Assembly (NCBI GenBank): GCA_921293015.1
Contig: OV121089.1
Span: 44,215,220 to 44,279,219, forward strand
Length of the DNA stretch: 64,000 bases
Origin: Phorcus lineatus
Lineage: Eukaryota; Mollusca; Gastropoda; Trochida; Trochidae
Reading direction: 5' to 3'
Below, one piece after another: positions 37,501-50,200 of this stretch; the first letter of the stretch is position 1, and each line of letters starts with the position of its first letter. The translations under genes and the position numbers were made by a program. The notes under the pieces were generated by a model. The model did not search any database. It saw only the letters and a list, made by a program, of their open reading frames with translations, and had not been told where the DNA came from.

Positions 37501-39059
37501 TAAAGAAAGAAGAAAATAAATCCACAATACCCATTGATTAACAGATTAAAGCTAGCCAAGGCTGCCCAGTCTGCTGGTCTGACAACAAGTCTCATTCAGG
37601 ACGCGGGACGGACACAGATAGCTCCCGGGTCTCGCACAGTTCTAGGAGTCGGGCCAGGTAAGATGTTCAAGTATACTTCATAGAGGATACTAAGTGTTCC
37701 TATTGTTTTCAGCAAAGGAGTTAATAATTGCAGGTTGAGCAAGATAAGGGGTGAACCAATTTTCAAGGATGATACATATAGAAACTAAATGGCCTTCTTT
37801 GTAATACTATTTTATTAGGTGAGTGGATGATTTTTCAGACACTAGGGAATAAAGTTTGCCAAATCATTCTCAAACTTGAAACAAATTGTATAATGTTGAG
37901 GGAAATTTCTTATTCTCTTTTACTTCATACAATTTTGGAGCCCTATTGCCACCAGTTTACTGAAACTAAGATTTCAACTTATCTGTTAGATTTCGACAAA
38001 AAACTATGGTTGTGACTTTTTGACAGCAAACTGTTATTTGCAGCAGTATAGCACTAGTAAAAGAATTGCTACATAACATTGAAGTATCTTACACAGCCCA
38101 GATATTAAAAGAATTTCATTTTAGTTTGCTTCTTCAGGCCTCTACAACGCCACATTGTAGATGATGAATAAAGATTTTTTAAAAATCATATTTACATAGA
38201 TTCACAGTATAAATTTAGGTAGATTACACATAAGATGTTGAATTAATGTTCAACAACAAAGTAATTAGATTAAATATTGAACAAAAAGAACATATTGAAA
38301 TTGTGAAGAGTGTCAATGCTAGTGATATTATTTTACCAAATATTCAACTAAAATTAGTTCTTAGTAATTTTTTTTTTTTGTGAACTGTAAGGTTGGCATA
38401 TTTCTGGATAATTTATATGACAAATGTCAAAGCTTTTGAATCAAATGAGGATGACAATAGATCCCAGCATGTGCTCGCAGGTTTTACTGCAATATATAGC
38501 CACAATGGTGGTGTGGGCTTTCTCCCTGCAATTATAATAGAAGCTGTGTGAAATACTCTTGAAAGCAGTATTAAACCCCAAATCACTTCTCACAATAGAT
38601 CATTATTTTCATGCTTAAATCCAAGAATTAATTGCTCTTTGTGGAAATTCAAACTCAAATCCAGTTAGTTGTTTGGTTTATCTCCAAGTTCCTGTCACAC
38701 AGTGTATATTGATAACTTTGCTAAAATCACTGATTTTTTTTTAAATATAGAGTAAAGAAATTGCTTCATTCATTATAGTCTGTCTATTGAATTCTAAAAA
38801 GTTTAATTGTTTATTGTAAAAGTGTTTATTTATTATTTTCCTAATACATTTTTTCCGTGCTCTTCTTAATGTAAAAAGATTCCCTTATCAGTTCTTGTTG
38901 ATACTTTGTTGAAGATCTCTATATATTTATATCATATAGTCTTGTGCTTTTGACCAAAGGTTGAAACAATCTTTAACTGACATCAAGATGTCCTTGACCT
39001 CTGTTGCAGGCCCAGCTGAGATGGTGGACAAGGTGACCGGTCATCTCAAACTCTTATGA
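34590..39059 (+). CDS. PTRH2: Peptidyl-tRNA hydrolase 2 (Bit1), complete, 5 exons
   Basis: PTRH2 releases tRNA from peptidyl-tRNA dropped by ribosomes; in animals it is anchored at mitochondria. Exons: 34590-34709, 35620-35718, 36646-36767, 37545-37657, 39010-39059. They total 504 bp, 167 aa (human 179), all GT-AG with matching phases. Residues 9-26 form a hydrophobic anchor (TVLVLG-like LGIGIAVGW) followed by arginines. The catalytic domain starts at [19 protein letters not shown] (residues 51-69), then [37 protein letters not shown] and the C-terminal [18 protein letters not shown]. The match to the remembered human protein is continuous through all junctions. Intron 1 carries MITE copy C and intron 2 a palindromic repeat. 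The gene is divergent from ANAPC7 and convergent with the KptA-LRR gene. Confidence 0.95.
35096..35564 (+). mobile_element. TTAA-flanked MITE, copy C (PTRH2 intron 1)
   Basis: This 469-bp element has the same ends as copies A and B and TTAA directly outside at 35092-35095 and 35565-35568. It lies about 55 bp upstream of the PTRH2 exon-2 acceptor and has the orientation of copy A. Confidence 0.85.
35929..36041. repeat. Palindromic fold-back repeat (PTRH2 intron 2)
   Basis: The left arm CAGGGCCTGTATTTTCGAAG..CTAAGATAGTCGTA is complementary, with mismatches, to the right arm TACGACTATCTTGG..GAGAGCTTCAAAAATC..ACCCAGG. The loop is about 20 bp. It is MITE-like, with no coding capacity. Confidence 0.6.
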
Positions 39060-39671
39060 TGTTACTCTCTTGTTATATTTCTCTTTCTCTGTAAATATAC
39101 ATTCCTTTCTGTAATTAAAACACTAATAACAAAATGAAATTATCTTTTTTATTTCTTTATGAAAATATAAATGATTCGAAATGCAATAAATGATATATAC
39201 AAGACTTGTTCACATAGTATTGTTCCAAAAGTAGCAATTAAGAACTTAAAAGCTGATTTTCCTTTTTCATGTTCGTCCTGAATGGTTTATCTTTAATAGA
39301 TCTCAACCTTGAACCCAAGTTTGTAAATGTGATATACTCATATTTTGATATGTTCAAGACACAAACAAATATAATGTAAAATTTATCATCATGGTTTATG
39401 AGTTGTATCAGAAAATATCACAGAAATTTTGTCAAGAAGACCCATCCAAGGCTTAGCACAGCACTTCGCTCAAAAAGAACATGGCCAAGACATGAAGTGA
39501 AAACACTAGGCTGTCAATCTCACACATCACACTTGGTCACTCTATTACACAAGAAAACATTAGAATTAGGCCCTTTTCTTGTCCTTGGGTTACAAAAATC
39601 CAGAAATCAAACATGGCTTAGACATAGATTGAAAACACAAGAGGCTGTGAATTTAGTACCATCACACTTGG
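39060..39671. terminator. Convergent 3' ends of PTRH2 and the KptA-LRR gene
   Basis: Stops are at 39059 (plus) and 39672 (minus). A plus-strand AATAAA at 39185-39190 would serve PTRH2. A minus-strand AATAAA (tttatt at 39148-39153) could serve the other gene. If both are used, the 3' UTRs overlap by about 40-60 bases. The signals are seen; their use is inferred. Confidence 0.45.
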
Positions 39672-42600
39672 TCACTCTATTATATTAGAAGAAGCACTCT
39701 CCCTTGCCTCGGCCCCTTGTGAAAACCCCTGTAGGTCAACCATCAATGTCCGATGTTTACAAATCTCTGTGAGTATCTCTCGTCCATCAGGGGACAGTCT
39801 GATATTGTACATGTCTATACGTTCTAGGGTGGGGCAGTTGATGATGAAATCTATTACACTTGGCTCTGTTAGAGTCTTTACACTTGATATGTTCACTCTC
39901 TTGATGTTCTTGCAGTTTTTCTTGATTGACTTGAGGCAGTTGTCGGTTAAATATTGGCACTTTGCGAGATTGAGAAATGTCAGGTTTGGGAGTTTCTGTG
40001 AAGAAAAAAAGGTAGGGTACAAAATATCAAATTTGATAACTTCTCTGATGCCAGAGGTATGAATAGGTATAGTTTATTACATACCCATTTTAACTCAAGA
40101 CATAGGTCAAGAATATTCTGGGATCGTCTTTGACCAGTGAATCGATTGATTACTGTAAATTGTCTAATTAGAATGTTTATGTGCGGCAATTACTGCTAAA
40201 GTATGGCTATATGTGATAATTTCAGCCAATGATAGGTCATTATGCAAAGAACCTAAATCAATATTTTTTTAACATAAAGTCTTCTGATTGTTCTTCTGCC
40301 ATTAATGCTTGAGTTCATGTAATTTCAATTCCTGGTTACAAATAGCAAAAAGAAGCCTTGATAGATATCAGAATAATGTCATAATTTGTGAATACAAATA
40401 CCCTGATGCAAAAAGAGCATGTCACTGTGAAAGAGAACCAATTATCTGGTGCCATGTAAATTATGGTGGGACGCACCTTGACCAGTTGTGATATGAGGTT
40501 GTCGGTGGTGATGTAGCCACAGTCCTTGAGACTGATAGACTTGAGGTTAGGACACTTGGACCAGATGATCTTGAAGACGTTGTTTGTGAGGTAAAGGCCC
40601 TCCAGGTCAAGGTGCTCCAGTGTGGGCACCAGCAGGATCTGGAGCTCCTTGATCTTCAACTTCTTCTCTCGCTTCAGACGGTGAATCATTGTGCTGGAAA
40701 ACAAGTTCAAATATACTTTAAGCAGGAGGGATCAAAAGGATTTGTAAACTTCAACATCTTCATCATTTTGCTGGGGAAAAAAATCAATTATACTTTAAAC
40801 AAGGGGAGATCAAGAAGAACTGAAAATGTCAACATCTTCATCATTTTGCTGGAAAACAAAATCAATTATACTTAAACAACAGGAAATCAAAAGTAAAAAG
40901 AAAGTATAAGGTAATGAAAGCAAGTACAAAATCTCTCCAACCTCGTGCCGAAATACAAGATCTCATAAAAGGGAGTGTAAGAACTTACACAAGGACTCAA
41001 ACATCTTCTCTCCCTTGAGATGAAGGATCATCGTGCAGAAAACATGATCAAGTTTAAAGAGTAAAAGCAGTATTACAGAGACCCGTACTCTCCAACCTTG
41101 TGCTGAAAACAAGATCAAGGAGAAGGAAATAATGCAACCACCTGTACTCTCCATCAGCTCCTTTCAGTTAAGATGGTGGATGATGTTACTGGAACAAGAG
41201 ATAAACTTTGAAAGATGAACTCTATATGGTAAGGACTAAAGATGTATACAGGCAGTAGTACCAGGATGTGCACAAGCACCTGTATTCTCAAATGACTTCT
41301 CTTGTATCAGTTGGTGGATCATTGTACTGGAACTAAAGATAAACTGTAAAAGATGAGTTCTATATGGTAAGGACTAAAGATGTATACAGGCAGTAGTACC
41401 AGGATGTGCACAAGCACCTGTATTCTCGAATGACTTCTCGTGTATCAGTTGGTGGATAATTGTACTGGAACTAAAGATAAACTGTAAAAGATGAGTTCTA
41501 TATGGTAAGGACTAAAGATGTACTTGGGTAGAAGTACCAGGATGTGCACAAGCACCTGTATTCTCAAATGACTTCTCGTGTATCAGTTGGTGGATCATTG
41601 TACTGGAACTAAAGATAAACTGTAAAAGATGAGTTCTATATGGTAAGGACTAAAGATGTACTTGGGTAGAAGTACCATGATGTGCACAAGCACCTGTATT
41701 CTCAAATGACTTCTCGTGTATCAGTTGGTGGATCATTGTACTGGAACTAAAGATAAATTGTAAAAGATGAGTTCTATATGGTAAGGACTAAAGATGTACT
41801 TGGGTAGAAGTACCAGGATGTGTACAAGCACCTGTATTCTCAAATGACTTCTCTTGTATCAGTTGGTGGATCATTGTACTGGAACTAAAGATAAATTGTA
41901 AAAGATGAGTTCTATATGGTAAGGACTAAAGATGTACTTGGGTAGAAGTACCAGGATGTGTACAAGCACCTGTATTCTCAAATGACTTCTCTTGTATCAG
42001 TTGGTGGATCATTGTACTGGAACTAAAGATAAACTGTAAAAGATGAGTTCTATATGGTAAGGACTAAAGATGTACTTGGGCAGAAGTACCAGGATGTGTA
42101 CAAGCACCTGTATTCTCAAATGACTTCTCGTGTATCAGTTGGTGGATCATTGTACTGGAACTAAAGATAAATTGTAAAAGATGAGTTCTATATGGTAAGG
42201 ACTAAAGATGTATACAGGCAATAGTACCAGGATGTGCACCAGCACCTGTATTCTCAAATGACTTCTCTTGTATCAGTTGGTGGATCATTGTACTGGAACT
42301 AAAGATAAATTGTAAAAGATGAGTTCTATATGGTAAGGACTGAAGATGTACTTGGACAGAAGTACCAGGATGTGTACAAGCACCTGTATTCTCAAATGAC
42401 TTCTTGTGTATCAGTTGGTGGATCATAGTACTGGAAAAGAATACACATACTTTCAATAAGGGGAGTAAAATGATCCATGAAAGGACTAGTTCTCTCCAAA
42501 ATCTTCTACCAATCTTGGATGGTGTATCTTTGTGCTGGAAATTTTTTTTATCGATAATATATTCCATATTGTAAATTTTATCATCCAAAACTATATTCTA

Positions 42601-44135
42601 CAAGAGGTATCGTTTATGGGAGATCAAGCCTTATCTTTTAGGAGATATCTTCTTAAGGGTAGATTTTTCACAATGCTGTGACATCCGAAGCATTATGACG
42701 TCACAATGCTACGATTTTCTATTGGGAGTTTAAGGGTAAAATTTGTTACTTTTATCAACTTGTTCTGATATATTTCATACAAGAAGACATTTGAGTGAGG
42801 TTCTCTTAATATCTTATCTAATGAGGTGTGCTTTTCTGAGGAGTGGTATCAAAAGAGAAAGAAGAAAATATAGGTTGTACCAACTCAACAAAAACACAGT
42901 CGTTGGCAAGTTTACAAAAAGTTTACATACAGACATTAGGCACAACCTTTTCAATAAAATTTATTTTTTGTTTGTTTTTGTACTCACGTTATGACAAACT
43001 CATCAGGGAAGTCATCAAGGTCGTAATCCTCCAGGTTTGCCATGATGACTTGAATACACGACTCAAACATGGTGGGAACCTTACTGCCCTCATGGTATGG
43101 GCTCTGAAAATATAATGCTATCACTTAAGCAGTAGAAAACATACTAGTAAGTGCATTCACCCCATCTGAGAACATCAAGATTATTTATCACAGGCAATAT
43201 TGGTGTGTAACTACTGTTGCAGACTTAGCTTTACGAGGAATCAAAGCTATTGGTTTGGTGATTTTATCTTTGTATAGAAACATTATGCATTTAATCCTTA
43301 GCTATTTTATTTCTCCAGCAAGAAAAAAAAAACGCTTCTCTAAAATATTACCTTTTCCATCTTTCGATGATACAAAGCACGTACGAGTGTCTTCCCACGT
43401 TCCTCTTTCATCTCAAAGCGGCGAGTCTTCCGTCCTGACGTTGACATTTTGATCTCCTCAAGAATGTCCTCGCGGCTATGATCCTCCAACAAGGGTACTG
43501 TCAGCAACTCCTCCACATCAACAAATCCTGTACATATGAATATGACATGTAAAGTTACTGTTGGTGAAATAGTCCAATAGAGTGACAAACCGAGAAAAAG
43601 GACTGGGAACTATTAAATTTTCCATTTCTCATATTCTGATTCCGTAGACTACGACCTAGATTTAACCAGCAGGGTGACATTACCCCCCATATGAAATATG
43701 TTACAAGACCCCTCACCCCACTGTTTGAAAATATTGGATCTGCCTATGAACAGATTACATATTTTGTTAATTGAATAGGTGTTTTACACATTTTGTCTAC
43801 ATCAGTAACGTGTAATATTATATTCACTATGAACTAAATAATGAGAAATGTATAATATACATAAGATATATGAATTACATATAACAATTTAGTCACAAGA
43901 TCGAATATGATGTTGATATTGAAATTGTAATTGTTAAGAGACACCTACCAAACTCATCAGCATGAAGTCCTTCCTTGAGTGCCCCATACCTAAGTATGTA
44001 ACACAATCTCTTGGAGAGACGGTTTTCAAGCCATTCCTGAGAAACTTTCCCCTTCCATTCTCTCTGTTCCTTCCCATGCCGTTGGTACAGGACTCGAGTA
44101 ACCTGATGTTGCCTCTGCTGACCGTTGTCGCCCAT
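39672..44135 (-). CDS. KptA/Tpt1 N-lobe-like + leucine-rich-repeat protein, 5 exons
   Basis: Exons, 5' to 3': 44135-43949, 43527-43352, 43103-42988, 40693-40477, 39995-39672. They total 1,020 bp, 339 aa, all GT-AG with agreeing phases. Residues 40-121 resemble the N-terminal lobe of RNA 2'-phosphotransferase (Tpt1/KptA/TRPT1): LSKRLCYILRYGALKEGL, then GFVDVEELL and KTRRFEM, which parallel the family's LS..LSY.LRHGA..LGL, G(F/W)V.(V/L)..LL and K.RF. The catalytic Arg-His is Arg49-Tyr50 here, and the NAD-binding ART lobe is missing, so phosphotransferase activity is unlikely. Residues 122-160 form an acidic helical linker (MFESCIQVIMANLED). Residues 175-320 are Cys-type LRRs as in F-box/LRR and AMN1 proteins (CPNLKSISLKDCGYITT, LPNLTFLNLAKCQYLTD). 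No F-box is seen. A role in ubiquitin adaptor or RNA-linked complexes is a guess. Confidence 0.75.
41165..42440. repeat. 138-bp minisatellite in the KptA-LRR gene intron
   Basis: The phrase ttggtggatcattgtactgg starts at 41311, 41449, 41587, 41725, 41863, 42001, 42139, 42277 and 42415 (last or variant copies differ by a base). Every step is exactly 138 bp. A decayed unit begins near 41165, and further degenerate pieces lie at 40760-41110 and 42510-42545. Read on the minus strand, each unit contains an acceptor-like TTCCAG followed by ACAATGATCCACCAACTGAT, a diverged copy of the start of the real exon at 40693. Most units then reach a TAG after about 29 codons. Confidence 0.92.
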
Positions 44136-44661
44136 TGTAATTCTAGTATATCTAAATAAATTTCCAAATATTTAGACTTTTTCTAAATCAACATTCGTCA
44201 AGAAATATTTTGTTAAAGCGAGGAGATCACAATTAAATCAACATTAAATATTCTTCTACTATGCAAATTGTGAAACGGGTTGGATCAGAGTGAGTGTCAA
44301 TTAAGCCATTATGATAAGTTCTATTGCAGCTGAGATAGGAAATGTGCTGTGTTGACGTTTCGGTTTGTTGTGCAACAATTTTTACTGAACCAGATGGGAC
44401 TTATGTGATTTAGACACGATAATTAACAGCGACGCATCAGATAGGCTAAAGAAAGATTACCCGACAACCTACTAGAAAATGACATCGTCAATTCACGATA
44501 GAAATCGAAATCAATTTCTGCTTCTTTCATCATGTTTGCTGTTGTTTATGCTGATGACCGCGCCTTCTTAAGAACGGTAACTCTAAACATTCAACAGTGA
44601 AGTGAAGCGGTTGTAAAATATTCATAGTAACGTGTCTGTGTACACACGTTTAAAGACCTAT
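44136..44661. other. Upstream region of the KptA-LRR gene
   Basis: No gene. It presumably holds the 5' UTR and promoter of the gene starting at 44135; no TATA box is obvious. Confidence 0.4.
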
Positions 44662-47227
44662 TAATAGACCGATCCATTAAGCCCCGCCCCCTAACGACCG
44701 CCCCTAGCAACCGCAAACCTCGGACAAACATGCGGAAGTGTCCGACACATGTGTTTTTGAGTACGAGTATTCTGCCGACGACTACGGCTAATTAGAGTTT
44801 TGTCATGTCTCAGAAACGGTTGAATTATTGAAAATATAGTCTATTGATAATGTAACTGCAGAAATTGGAACAAAATAACTGTTTAAAAATATTTGATCAC
44901 GCGAAAACAGGTCCTCTGTCGCGTCAATGGGCCCTGATTTATATTTAATTGTGAAATCGAGCAACAATAAATTTGCTGATGATGGTTTCAGGTGTTTTTC
45001 ATTTCTGAGAACTGCTGGTAAAAAACCCTGAAAAATCGTAAAATCCTGTGGTTCATATGCATTATGTGTGCGTGCACTGCCTATTTATAGCAACACGTAC
45101 GGACTGGATCACATGATTTTCATCTCGCAGACTGATCTTTTCTAAAATTGTATTCGCCTTCAACACAGTCGTTTTTTAAAAATTAATCTAGCATCAGTGA
45201 AAATAACAAGCTTCTTTTATGAATCTATGAGTTGAAACCCGTGGAAAGTTTATGACACATCGTAACATATGTCAGTTATCTCCCTTTATAGTGTTCTATC
45301 ATGTAATATTTTGACTGTTTTAATCATTTTAAAACTGTATTTTGGCTAAATCATTCCTCCAGTGACTGGACATGACCTGTATTTAGAGTAGATATAATTG
45401 TTTTTACTCATGAAACTTGTGATAACTATCAATATTTAACTATATAGCAATTCATAGGGAGAATGTGATATGTGCTTTTTTTATAATAATATCATTTGAT
45501 GAAGAAACAATTATTAATTCAATTCAGTAAAAATTTCTGCAAAAAGAAAATATTAGAAATAATTTACATTCAATAAATGAATCATGCCTAAAATATGAAC
45601 TCTTATAAGTACCTTTATATAATTATTAGTACATTATAGATGTTGTCACAATATATGTATTTATGAATGTATTTATAGGACTGTATTATTCTGCTCAGAT
45701 ACAATCAGATTAATTTGCAAACTATTTTGCTGAAGTATTTAAAAGATTTTATCTAATGAATGAGAAAACAATGATTTCACTTGTATAATTATTCAATCAT
45801 AAAAATAATTAGGTATATTTTACATGCTGCTTTATTTGCCCATGTCATACTGTTTTTACATCTGTACTTATTAATGATGGGCAGATTTATCAAAACCCTT
45901 TGCCTCCTTGACTCTGAAAAAAGGAACACAAGCTTATGAGTGTGTTTTATTCATGCATCAACTGACTTTTCTTTTCATCTAACAATCAATAAGGGTGTAA
46001 ACCTGAAAATATTCTAACTGATGGTTTGCAAAATTACATAAATAAAAGAGTGTATGGTTTGATGATAGTGATAATTAACAGCCTTTCAAAAAAAATAAAA
46101 AACTGGCAATGTTTATTTTGATTGTTCACATAAAAAGAAATTGATTAAACTTATTAGATAGACATTTTGACAAAGTCAGTGTTATCAAATCAGATAAAAT
46201 AAATAGTCTGACCAAATTATCATTATTATAGATCTAGCAATACAAACTGTAAGAATTAGTTAGAAGGCTCCACTTGCTGGTTGTTTTTTAATATTTTATA
46301 CAGACATGACGATTGTGTGTAAATAGGATCATTTTCATTAAATTATTCCACCTTTGTCGAAAACTTATTTGACAATTATATATTCATGAAGAGAATGTCA
46401 TCAATTATATGTCTATATTTTCAAGAATTTTTGAAGGTTAGAATTAATTGTCCTATTAATGAGATGATCTTTTCACAGACTTTAGGCCTATATATGTTTA
46501 ATCCATGAATATAGTATTTCATCAATGTTTTCATGAGATTATTTTTTATTTAATCTGACATTCTATTAATTGGTATCACATCTAATGGAAACTTGGAAAA
46601 ATATAATTAAATTAGTTTTTAATCTATGAAATTCCAATTCATACATCTATTTAGCTTTCAAATTGTTTAATGTTTGATTAGAATAATTATTGTGTTATTT
46701 GTTTCACCCCAACCTGTCGGGGAACAAATGCCTTCTATCGATCGATTTCAACTTAGCCTTTAGAAATATATTATTTGAAAAAGAATATTTGATTCTATTT
46801 ATTCACCTCGCCTGAGGCAAACTTACCTTTAAATTAATTCAACTTATTTTACTGTACTGGAAAATTTAGCTTGAAATAACCCCCAAAACACACTTTTATT
46901 TATGTAAACAAACCGAGCATGGTGCACTCACCTCTCATTATTTTATTGATACATCTCCGATGTGAGTCGGATATGCTGTCTCCGATGTATTTTTCTGAAA
47001 TAAAGGACCCTTTTTGCAATGTTACTAATACTGCCATCGACTATATTGACTTGATATTACTGCAATTTCTTCGTAAAATGTCTGGACGAAAATCCTGTGT
47101 CATAAAGACAGCCCGCCATGTTGCCTGTTGATGTCCGAGGAAGCGATCGCGGGAAGGTAGGTCAAAAATACGGCGCGCCGATTGGTCGAAAACCTGTAGG
47201 GGCGGGGCTTAATGGATCGGTCTATTA
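44662..47227. mobile_element. 2.57-kb TIR-bounded non-autonomous element with GC-rich ends
   Basis: The left end TAATAGACCGATCCATTAAG followed by CCCCGCCCC (44662-44690) is the exact complement of the right end at 47199-47227. Similarity continues inward imperfectly (CCTCGGACA on both sides). If the outer TA is the duplicated target, the element proper starts at ATAGACC and the TSD is TA. The interior, about 45290-46900, is very AT-rich and has no transposase; a 70-codon frame at 46919-47131 is unremarkable. Confidence 0.7.
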
Positions 47228-50200
47228 CAGGGTAGACTTAAGCAGGTTCTAATCTATGAACCTAATCTACAGACACATGACAGTTCATTTCCAATTTGAT
47301 TTTGCTCTGATCACGTGATGTCAAAATACACAAAATGTGCTCACTACGATGTTATGAATTTTTTTTTCTAAATTTTCATTACTCAATATGATTGCAGTTG
47401 CAGTTTTTGGTATTTTTCTTCTGATATGAAGTTGGGAATGCACGTGTTTGAATGGGTTTATCTGAACAAGCAGCATCACGAGTCTAAAGGGATAATGTGA
47501 GGATTTCACTCAACTCCTGTCCATAATCACTTTAAAAGATTGATATTTATTTTTGATTGTCTTTTACTTTTAATTGTCTTGAAAAGACCTAGATGGAAAT
47601 TCTGTCATGTATTCCAAATGTTGTATCCTGTCATTAACAGGTAAGGGTATAGACTTTTTCTTTTGAATTATTGTTTGTCGTTTGCTTTTTTACTTCAAGT
47701 TTATTTCTCTGCCTCCTTTTTGTGTTTGGTTTTTGTGCACTGTAAGGTTGTTTGGCAGTCCTTTAGAAAACAGGCAGTTGTCGTTTCAAGGTTTTGAATT
47801 ATGTCCCATTGAAATTGTTAAAGGTATAAAAACCGGAAATGACTACCGATTTTATTCCTTAGTCTTCTCAAAATCTTTTTGAGTTATCTGCCTTTTAAGT
47901 TCATCATGATTGAGTGGTCGCTGTGTACAATGTTTTTAGAATTTGCAGATTCTGAGACAAACCTGTTATAGGCCAATGCTTCAGCTACGTACCATGCAAG
48001 TATGAGGTCTCTTTTTGTAGTAATTAAAAAGGAAACGAATCCGCCAAGGTGAATGGGGTTGGACATTTATTAAAAGATCAAAAAGTTTAAATGACTACCA
48101 ATCCACATGACCTACGACTTCGACATGATTTACTTTTTTGCTTGTAATTTTATTGCACATCTTTTAAAGCAAGTTGCAAGTCTCTGCGTGCATTTTGAAA
48201 AGAACCCATAAATTTTCAAAACTTTCTTTCTTTCTGTACTTTTTAAATTTTCATCCATTTGGACCCAAAGGTAAGGTCTACCTGCATGTCAAGTTTGACT
48301 GCTTTCATATCAGCCGTTTGGATTAAATCTTGTCCACAAGATTCCTGGAATTATAATAAAAACATTCTTTTAAAAACCATGCCAATAACAATAACAAACA
48401 TAATTTGCGCTGAATCATCGGTTTAAGTACGTAGGTAGAGTAATCGACGAATAGAAATCACAAAATGTACGTCCACGTACTTCTTGAACTTGCCAAGACA
48501 TTTCATTTCTGATGAGAATTGACGTTTTGTAATGTAATGTCACAGGGATGTTTCTAAATCATTCTTGAGCATATCTGTGGCGTAACCCAAAACGTCACTA
48601 TGCCACAACATGATGCTCAAGGCGTAACTAGGTGAGTCTATCGACACCAATAAGCTTGATACACCCACGTATATCTCAGAAACAAACAAACCTGATATAC
48701 TGCAGCAAAAATACACTATTCTTTTGGAAATACAAATACCAAAAGGTTATTAAAGTTAATGCTATTGTTGTCAGTACAATGAAGACAGTGTTGTAATACC
48801 TACAAACGTCTATGAAGCATGTTATGGATTCAGACAAATCATGTTTGTCTTAATTGTCTATTTTCAAAATGTTGACTTTACATCAGATTCGACTGACCCC
48901 AATTAACAATCCATCAAACAAGTTTGTAAGTTTCATAAATCAACCTTTAGTTAAGAGAATGAACCACTATAAATGTATTATGATCAACATGATTCGTCTG
49001 AGTATGTCCAATGAGAGAGCAAATGGCAAGTATGTTTGATATGGAGACTTTGTAATATTACCTACCGACGTCGATGCACCATGTCACATAACCAGACGGA
49101 CCATATTGATCATCATTCTATCTTGATTAGATCGATAACATTGCATCAGATACGAATTTCTTTAAGAAACCAAATCAATGGAAGTTTCATCAACTTTTCT
49201 TACAACACTGAACGAGTAAATTTGACGTTGATATTTGTTTCTGTTTTAAAAATCCAAAGAAATCAGCAGTTCTATTATTTTCAATTTTTATATATATCTA
49301 TTGATAATTTTTCTTATCTTTAGAATTTATCGAGTTCCAAATACAAGGTATAATCTACTCATGTGTGAAGACATACCAAAATGCCATCGGCCACCTGGCA
49401 GCCGTTTCAGTCATCACCAAGACCAATTATGTTTCTCACCAGGAGGTTGTTTGAATACGCTCTGGTTAGTGTGTTGGTTAGAATCACACAAGAAATTTGT
49501 CTCGAAAAAGTACAATTTGTACTAACGCAGACCTTGTGACCTCATGAATTAAAACGAAACGTGCTGCACCTGTATGAAATTTTTGGTGACATGATATTAT
49601 ACAGTTAACGATGATATAATCAAAATCAAATTTGTGTGTTTTTGTTATGCTACAGATTATCACAAATTATGGTAGATTTGAGTCATAAGGAATGAAGAAT
49701 TCATAAATTGTTCTGTTCAAGCACCAAAAACAGGTTCAACAATAGAAAAGTCGTTACTTTAGTTCTCATTTCTGACTCCTCTGAAATATATGAGATATAT
49801 AATATAAATTTATTGTCTCGATTGGAAACAATATGTTCTCATTAACTTTTAAAGGGGGTTAATCATTTTGACAATTAAGGCAGCACAGCTTTAGAACAGG
49901 AAGACAAAAGTATAAGTAAAGTACTAATAGGGTATCAAAAGTAGAATATCACACTAATGGCGAACTTATGAAGATGGACTTATGAATTAATCAATAAATG
50001 AGTGTGTCACCATATTGAAATGGAGCAACTGATATGAAATAATGTTCTATTCTGTATTGCAACGTCGAGTAAGGAAGTCTTAAAAGTACTTCATTGTTTG
50101 TCGGATTTGATGTGAAGAAACCAAACACTGACATTTTCAATTTTACTTCTTCTAATGAATATAAATGTAAGTAGTAAGGCCCGAATTAACCTGAAACTTA

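Noticed and set aside
41165-42440. CRISPR-like regular array
   Set aside because: There are no separate repeats and spacers; whole 138-bp units are near-identical, and the genome is eukaryotic.
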